A stretch of DNA of 11,143 nucleotides, taken from the NCBI GenBank assembly GCA_937957895.1, contig CALFEZ010000316.1:1-11143 (forward strand). The letters run 5' to 3'. Below the pieces are notes generated by a model. That model was not told the DNA's origin and searched no databases. It worked only from the letters and a program-made list of their open reading frames with translations. The stretch is from an uncultured Erysipelotrichaceae bacterium. Its GTDB lineage: Bacteria > Bacillota_I > Bacilli_A > Erysipelotrichales > Erysipelotrichaceae. Positions within the stretch are counted from its first letter, which is position 1. Each line of letters begins with the position of its first letter. Positions 6,813 through 11,143 of this stretch are shown piece by piece. Both the position numbers and the translations under genes were made by a program.

Positions 6813-7656
6813 ATCCGAAATATAGAAAGACCATCCTGTCTTTTTGATGCATGTCCTTTTTGATCACGACCCTTACATCATCAAACCTTTTTTTGATTTC
6901 CTCTGATAGCGCTTGTCCTTGGTCAAATCCGATTTCAAAAGCAACGATCGCTTTTGGCTTGAGAAGCATCGGCAGTTGATCCAACAGTCGTCGATACAAC
7001 TGTAATCCATCTGCCCCTCCAAACAAAGCTACATGAGGTTCGTGTTCTTTAACGGATCTATCGATCTTTTCTTCACTTTTGATATATGGTGGGTTGCATA
7101 TGCACACATCGACTTTGATGCCTTTTTCGATCAACGGTAATGCCATGTCTCCGATCAGCCATGTGATATCTGTCTGATGTCTTTTGGCATTATCAGCTGC
7201 TGTTTCGATCGCCTTCTGGCTAATGTCACTCCCATAGACTGTAGAGTGGTGGTATTCCTTTTTGATGGCAATCGCAATCGCACCACTTCCGGTTGCGATA
7301 TCACAAATATCCAAAGGTTGCCCTTTGAAGTGTTCATCGATATCCACACACACATTTCCAACCAATTCTTCGGTTTCGCCGCGCGGGATCAATACATGCT
7401 CATTGACATGGATCTTATGACCGTAAAACCATTCATACCCTAAAACATATCCCAGAGGTTCATCGTTGCTGAGTCGTTTTACACGTGTCAAAAAAAGCTC
7501 CGCAAAGTCATCATCCAACGGATGATCCATGTCCATGTAAAGATCTTTGTCGATTTCAAAAAGCATCTCATACATCAATCGTTTCGATGTTGTGATCACA
7601 TCACGATCCAGATCCATTTTTTTGAGATGATAGAGCAGTTGTCTAGGCGTTCTCAT
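6811..7656 (-). CDS. prmC: Release factor glutamine methyltransferase
   Basis: Methylates the glutamine of the GGQ motif in release factors using S-adenosylmethionine. From ATG 7656 it has 281 residues: a helical N-terminal substrate-recognition domain (1 to about 75), the linking motif EPLGYVLGYEWFYG at 66-79, then a Rossmann-fold methyltransferase with PRGETEELV at 91-99, the SAM loop DIATGSGAIAIA at 119-130, and the diagnostic NPPY at 188-191. The frame is open back to 7731, but ATG 7656 gives the usual N-domain length. It overlaps prfA, its own substrate's gene, by 14 bases, and I see no clear ribosome binding site, so it is probably translated by coupling. The stop codon lies at the base of a terminator. 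Confidence 0.95.
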   Translation of the reverse strand: MRTPRQLLYHLKKMDLDRDVITTSKRLMYEMLFEIDKDLYMDMDHPLDDDFAELFLTRVKRLSNDEPLGYVLGYEWFYGHKIHVNEHVLIPRGETEELVGNVCVDIDEHFKGQPLDICDIATGSGAIAIAIKKEYHHSTVYGSDISQKAIETAADNAKRHQTDITWLIGDMALPLIEKGIKVDVCICNPPYIKSEEKIDRSVKEHEPHVALFGGADGLQLYRRLLDQLPMLLKPKAIVAFEIGFDQGQALSEEIKKRFDDVRVVIKKDMHQKDRMVFLYFG

Positions 7657-8728
7657 CGATCGGTGCTTCAAGTTTCTGTTTTTGTTCCCACTGCAACAAT
7701 GCTTCAAAGACATCATCCATTTTTCCTTCAACGATACGATCCAACTGCACGATCGTCAGTCCGATGCGATGATCTGTGACCCGATTTTGGGGGTAATTGT
7801 AGGTGCGAATCTTCTCGCAACGATCTCCACGACCGATCTTTGCCAATCGCTGCTGACCTTTTTCTGCTTCGAGCTTGGCCATGTGAGCTTCATAGACGCG
7901 TGCACGGATGATCTTCATCGCCAGATCGCGATTGGCATGTTGTGATCTTCCTTCCTGTACGTTGACAGAGATCCCGGTAGGATTGTGGGTGATCCTGACT
8001 GCAGAGTCGGTTTTGTTGACGTGTTGCCCACCGGCACCACTGGCACGGTGAGTCTCGATCGTCAGATCATCCGGATTGATATCAATATCCTCTTCTTGAG
8101 CTTCCGCCATCGACAGTACCGTGGCAGTCGATGTGTGGACTCTGCCTTGTGTTTCTGTTTTGGGAACACGTTGCACACGATGAGCCCCTGATTCGAATTT
8201 CAGATAACGATAGACTTGTTCTCCTTTGATGATGAAAGAAATCAACGTATAACCACCTGCTTCCGCTTCATTGGCTTCCATGACTTCGACTTTCCAACCC
8301 ATCGACTCAGCAAATTTGCTGTACATGCGAAAAAGATCTCCGGCAAAGATGTTCCCTTCATCGCCTCCGGCAGCTCCGCGAATTTCCATGATGACGTTTT
8401 TATCATCATCCGGATCTTTCGGTAACATCAAGATTTCCAACTTTTGAGCAAGCTCTTCCAATCTGGGTTCCAGCTCTTCGATCTCAAGTTCTGCCATCTC
8501 GACCAAGTCCTGATCTTTTTCTTTTAGCAGATGTTTGGCTTGCTGCAGTTCGTCATGTGTCGTTTGATACTGCTTGAACGTTTCCACGATCTCTCTGATC
8601 GCTGCTTGCTCTTTGGCGATGGCCGTCATTTTCTTGGGATCTTTCAATACCCCTTCGTCCATCATCATCTCATCCAGTATATGGTAACGCTTCAAATAGC
8701 GCTCTCCTTTTTGCATCATGGCTTCCAT
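7643..8728 (-). CDS. prfA: Peptide chain release factor 1
   Basis: Class I release factor for UAA and UAG. It has 361 residues, standard length. A helical, Glu/Lys-rich domain 1 runs to about residue 105. The stop-codon-reading PxT motif appears as PKT at 189-191 in HRVQRVPKTETQGR, where release factor 2 would have SPF. The catalytic GGQ is at 233-235 in SGAGGQHVNKTDSAVR; Q235 is the PrmC target. The ATG has AGGAGG 6 bases upstream, and that site overlaps the TAG stop of the MATE gene. Because TGA is also a stop in this window, a separate prfB should exist elsewhere in the genome. Confidence 0.98.
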   Translation of the reverse strand: MEAMMQKGERYLKRYHILDEMMMDEGVLKDPKKMTAIAKEQAAIREIVETFKQYQTTHDELQQAKHLLKEKDQDLVEMAELEIEELEPRLEELAQKLEILMLPKDPDDDKNVIMEIRGAAGGDEGNIFAGDLFRMYSKFAESMGWKVEVMEANEAEAGGYTLISFIIKGEQVYRYLKFESGAHRVQRVPKTETQGRVHTSTATVLSMAEAQEEDIDINPDDLTIETHRASGAGGQHVNKTDSAVRITHNPTGISVNVQEGRSQHANRDLAMKIIRARVYEAHMAKLEAEKGQQRLAKIGRGDRCEKIRTYNYPQNRVTDHRIGLTIVQLDRIVEGKMDDVFEALLQWEQKQKLEAPIDENA

Positions 8729-8738
8729 GTCATTCCTC

Positions 8739-10118
8739 CTATGCCAACTCGTGGGTCAGGTTTTTGAGCCAGCTTCCTTGCTTGACTCGTACAGATCCAA
8801 TAAACAATCGAATGATCTGTTCCAATTGTACTATTAATAGTATCATAGGCAAATCATCCATCTTCAAAACATACACCAAAACATATGCCAATGGCAGTCC
8901 AATCAACCAAAGGATACCGGCATCCAAAAAAGTCAAAAAGCGTGCATCGCCGCCAGCCCTCAAAGAAGAGAAGATCATGACGTTGAACATGCGCAGTGCC
9001 AATCGCAACGCAAAGAATCGAACGATCAACACCGCACTGCTGATGATCAATGGATCATCCAATCGATACAATCCTACCAATGATGGCGCCAACACCATGA
9101 TGATGGCAATCATCGACAAAGACAAAACCAATCCCAATCCAATGAAATGATGAGCGTTTTCCTTTGCCTGATTCAAATCACCTTTGCCAAGATCCGCACC
9201 CAAAATGGCTGCCGTTGCTGCATTGACTCCCATGACCACAAACATGAACATTTGAGAAAGTTTGAATGCCACATAATAACTGTCCATGGCTTGTGTCCCC
9301 AAAGTTCCGTAAAATCGAATGAAGATGGTCGAGCCCAATCCAAAGAAGAACTCATTGATCATCAAAGGATAGGTCCTGGCTGCCATGACGGTGTACTGAT
9401 GTTTATTGAGCGTGAAGATCTCACGTGGACTTCCTATGAAGGTTTCTTTGTTTTTGATGGCATAAAACAAATACATCAACACACCGATGATCCTCGCCAA
9501 CAAAGTCCCCAACGCTGCTCCTGCAATGCCCATTTGCGGAAATCCGAAGCTTCCGAATATAAGCAGATAATTGAATATGATGTTGAGAGCCATCGATACG
9601 ATCCCGATGGTCATTGGGATCGTTGTCTTCTGGATCGAGCGATATGCAAAACTAAACATCATCAAGATGGCAAACGGGAAGTATGAGTACATCGCGATGT
9701 TCAGATAGGCAAGGCTGTTTGCAACCACGATCGGGTCTTGTATGTAGAAACGAATGATCGGTTCTCCAAAAAGCCATGCCAACAAAAACCAAACCAATGC
9801 AACGATCAAAGACAGCACCAGTCCAAATCCAAAAGCCTTTTGCTGACCTTTTTTGTCTTTTGCTCCAAAAAACTGAGCAATGTAGATCGACGCTCCGCTT
9901 GCGACCCCATACGTGATCGTGAGTACGAGCATTTCGATCTGAAGTGCCGTTCCAACTGCCGTCACCTGATTGATGGTAGCCACCATGATGCTATCAACAA
10001 CTCCCATCATGTTGTTAAGCAAATGCTGGATGGTGATTGGAAGCGCAATAAAAGCGACTTTCCGATAAAAATGCTTCGGTGCTACATAGGACCGAAGCTT
10101 CAATGATAGCGCAGTCAT
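8739..10118 (-). CDS. MATE-family multidrug efflux transporter
   Basis: A 459-residue integral membrane protein, the usual size for MATE exporters, which use sodium or proton gradients to expel cationic drugs and metabolites. About twelve hydrophobic helices form two similar halves. The first half begins ALPITIQHLLNNMMGVVDSIMVA with the family's early Q-x-x-x-x-x-M-G-x-x-D-x-x-M pattern, and the second begins near residue 250 with YPLMINEFFFGLG. The start ATG 10118 directly abuts the tdk stop with no gap, and I see no ribosome binding site, so coupling to tdk is likely. It stands between tdk and prfA, which are adjacent in B. subtilis. The substrate cannot be told from sequence. Confidence 0.9.
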   Translation of the reverse strand: MTALSLKLRSYVAPKHFYRKVAFIALPITIQHLLNNMMGVVDSIMVATINQVTAVGTALQIEMLVLTITYGVASGASIYIAQFFGAKDKKGQQKAFGFGLVLSLIVALVWFLLAWLFGEPIIRFYIQDPIVVANSLAYLNIAMYSYFPFAILMMFSFAYRSIQKTTIPMTIGIVSMALNIIFNYLLIFGSFGFPQMGIAGAALGTLLARIIGVLMYLFYAIKNKETFIGSPREIFTLNKHQYTVMAARTYPLMINEFFFGLGSTIFIRFYGTLGTQAMDSYYVAFKLSQMFMFVVMGVNAATAAILGADLGKGDLNQAKENAHHFIGLGLVLSLSMIAIIMVLAPSLVGLYRLDDPLIISSAVLIVRFFALRLALRMFNVMIFSSLRAGGDARFLTFLDAGILWLIGLPLAYVLVYVLKMDDLPMILLIVQLEQIIRLFIGSVRVKQGSWLKNLTHELA

Positions 10119-10709
10119 CTAAAGTTTCGGTTTATCGATGACTTCATGACAATGACGGCATCGTGCTTCATAACTTTCAGATGCTCCAACCATGATGATG
10201 GGATCATGATAGGAAGCCGGCTTTTTATTGACTAGTCGTTGAGTTCGCGTTGCTGGTGCTCCACATTTGGTGCACACTGCCGTCAACTTCGTTACAAACT
10301 CTGCGGTAGTGATCAATTTAGGCATGACCCCAAATGGTTCTCCACGAAAATCAGTGTCAAGCCCGGCAACCATGACTCGTTTTCCTTCTTGTGCCAGATA
10401 TTCCGTTACTTTGATGATATCATCGTCAAAGAACTGTACCTCATCGATGGCGACCACATCCGTGTCTTCTTTGACATGGTCCAAGATATCCTTGGATTCT
10501 TTCACAACGATACTATCCACACTGCTACCTGCATGAGAAACGATCTTTTGCGAACTATACCGATCATCGATCGATGGTTTGAACACTAATATGTTTTGTT
10601 TTGCAAAGGACAAAACATTGATCCTGCGGATCAATTCTTCCGTTTTCCCCGCAAACATACAGCCCGAGATCACTTCCACATAACCGGGCCGATACTGATG
10701 GTACATCAT
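10119..10709 (-). CDS. tdk: Thymidine kinase (type II, zinc-containing)
   Basis: Phosphorylates thymidine to dTMP with ATP in the salvage pathway. From ATG 10709 it has 196 residues. The P-loop GCMFAGKT is at 16-23, the catalytic glutamate E90 in IDEVQFF, the lasso region with substrate-binding residues around TTAEFVTKL, and a zinc site of C146, C149, C184 and C187. The frame opens at GTG 10718, but that codon begins within the GAGG site (10718-10721); ATG 10709 has 8-base spacing and is preferred, with ATG 10706 as another option. It follows rpmE as in B. subtilis. Its own promoter is not clear. Confidence 0.97.
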   Translation of the reverse strand: MMYHQYRPGYVEVISGCMFAGKTEELIRRINVLSFAKQNILVFKPSIDDRYSSQKIVSHAGSSVDSIVVKESKDILDHVKEDTDVVAIDEVQFFDDDIIKVTEYLAQEGKRVMVAGLDTDFRGEPFGVMPKLITTAEFVTKLTAVCTKCGAPATRTQRLVNKKPASYHDPIIMVGASESYEARCRHCHEVIDKPKL

Positions 10710-10717
10710 GAAATTCA

Positions 10718-10721
10718 CCTC
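10718..10721 (-). promoter_or_regulatory. Ribosome binding site of tdk
   Basis: GAGG on the minus strand, 8 bases before ATG 10709. It argues against the in-frame GTG at 10718, which overlaps it. Confidence 0.7.
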
Positions 10722-10746
10722 TGTATCATTTTACTTCATATGCATG

Positions 10747-10773
10747 AAAAAAATAAGGGGCATTCCCTTATTT
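10747..10773 (-). terminator. Intrinsic terminator after rpmE
   Basis: On the minus strand AAATAAGGG and CCCTTATTT form a perfect 9-pair stem around the loop AATGC, followed by more Ts. The rpmE stop codon TAA lies within the first arm. The stem is fairly A/T-rich, so some readthrough into tdk is possible. Confidence 0.9.
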
Positions 10774-10971
10774 GATTCCGTATTTTCTATTAAATTTCTC
10801 GACACGTCCTTGTGCTTGCGCGAAACGTTGCTTCCCTGTATAGAATGGATGACAATTTGAACATGTATCCACCCGGATCTCTTTACGGGTCGATAGTGAC
10901 TCAAATTCATTACCGCACGCAGTGCATGTCACTGTCACTTTATTCAAAGTGGGATGAATCTTTTCTCTCAT
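10768..10971 (-). CDS. rpmE: 50S ribosomal protein L31, zinc-binding form
   Basis: Small protein of the large ribosomal subunit that bridges to the 30S head. It has 67 residues with the two zinc-binding pairs C16/C19 and C37/C40, and the family signature HPFYTGKQRF followed by GRVEKFNRKYG. The four cysteines mark the zinc-containing RpmE class, which is commonly replaced by a cysteine-free paralogue under zinc shortage. AAGGAG lies 9 bases before ATG 10971. It has its own promoter, a leader hairpin directly upstream of the ribosome binding site, and a terminator, so it is probably transcribed alone. Confidence 0.98.
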   Translation of the reverse strand: MREKIHPTLNKVTVTCTACGNEFESLSTRKEIRVDTCSNCHPFYTGKQRFAQAQGRVEKFNRKYGIK

Positions 10972-10989
10972 TTAATAACTCTCCTTCCG

Positions 10990-11011
10990 CCTTGGATTAT
11001 CCAATCCAAAG
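10990..11011 (-). promoter_or_regulatory. Hairpin in the rpmE 5' leader (candidate L31 regulatory element)
   Basis: On the minus strand CTTTGGATT pairs with AATCCAAGG around a GGAT loop: 9 pairs, one of them G-T. It ends 3 bases before the AAGGAG ribosome binding site and begins about 10-15 bases after the predicted -10. There is no T-tract, so it is not a terminator. L31 is known to control its own synthesis through its leader in E. coli, and L31 leader structures have been proposed in Firmicutes; that this one works the same way is inference. Confidence 0.5.
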
Positions 11012-11024
11012 TAAGTGCGTGTTT

Positions 11025-11053
11025 AGTTTATCATAACGGTTTTGGCAATGCAA
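11025..11053 (-). promoter_or_regulatory. Promoter of rpmE
   Basis: On the minus strand TTGCAT (-35, 11048-11053), a 17-base spacer, and TAAACT (-10, 11025-11030) preceded by TG in extended -10 form. The predicted start would give a leader of about 45 bases containing the hairpin at 10990-11011. A-rich tracts lie upstream. Confidence 0.65.
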
Positions 11054-11081
11054 CATATCTTGCTCAAAAGCAGAGTCAAAT

Positions 11082-11143
11082 CCGATTGACCTTGATTTTT
11101 TTTGAAAGTTCCGATTAGTGATTTTTTTGTTGTTAAAGTTCCG
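11082..11143 (+). repeat. Degenerate tandem repeat of about 30 bases, cut by the window edge
   Basis: The element CCGATT recurs at 11082 and 11111, and CCG again at 11141, giving periods of 29 and 30 bases. Between copies are a TGATTTTTTT tract and AAAGTT just before the second and third CCG. Only two full copies are visible, and the array may continue to the right. On the transcribed strand for rpmE these are phased A-tracts upstream of its promoter. I see no coding frame in 11054-11143. Confidence 0.55.

Noticed and set aside
7657..7731. Longer prmC N-terminus starting at 7731
   Set aside because: It would add 25 residues lying entirely opposite prfA codons in another frame, without similarity to the PrmC N-domain; ATG 7656 gives the normal length.
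10728..10738. Possible tdk promoter with TAAAAT as -10 box
   Set aside because: The start of transcription would fall on the ribosome binding site itself, and no convincing -35 is present because the region is the T-tract of the rpmE terminator. Leaky readthrough from rpmE is as likely.
10812..11036. Plus-strand frame of 74 codons opposite rpmE and its promoter
   Set aside because: It runs across the L31 gene, its ribosome binding site and its leader, and has no recognisable features.

Overview
The window is a compact, single-direction block of housekeeping genes. Every convincing gene lies on the minus strand, so transcription runs from the right end to the left end. Read in that direction the order is rpmE, tdk, a MATE transporter, prfA, prmC, a fused tsaC-rpiB, glyA, upp, then an F-type ATP synthase cluster (atpZ, atpI, atpB, atpE, atpF, atpH and atpA, the last cut by the left edge). 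This resembles the rpmE-tdk-prfA-prmC-...-glyA-upp-atp order known from Bacillota such as Bacillus subtilis. Strong AGGAGG-type ribosome binding sites, a zinc-type L31 and an AtpI/AtpZ pair ahead of atpB agree with that. TGA is used as a stop (atpH, atpF, atpZ, atpI), so this is not the Mycoplasma code. GC content is moderate by eye. My inference is a streamlined Bacillota, perhaps of the Erysipelotrichia or a neighbouring Mollicutes-like line; the lineage call is tentative.

Three transcription units are suggested. (1) rpmE has its own promoter (11025-11053), a hairpin in its leader and a strong terminator (10747-10773). (2) tdk-MATE-prfA-prmC are packed with no gaps or overlaps and end at a terminator that starts in the prmC stop codon (6771-6812). 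(3) After a candidate extended -10 promoter (6728-6756), tsaC-rpiB, glyA, upp and the atp genes follow with overlaps or short gaps. The upp stop and atpZ start share a base, so the ATP synthase genes appear tied to the translation/metabolism genes upstream.

Functionally the block joins translation (L31, RF1, the RF1 methyltransferase PrmC, t6A tRNA modification by the TsaC domain), nucleotide salvage and one-carbon supply (thymidine kinase, uracil phosphoribosyltransferase, serine hydroxymethyltransferase, ribose-5-phosphate isomerase domain) and energy coupling (F1Fo ATPase).

Points most worth a look are the TsaC-RpiB fusion, a c subunit with most of a sodium-binding signature, an a subunit lacking the usual Glu beside its essential Arg, a candidate L31 leader hairpin, an approximately 30-base repeat array at the right edge, and a clear excess of GATC sites. 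I found no mobile element, CRISPR array, tRNA or rRNA. No gene-free stretch exceeds 300 bases.
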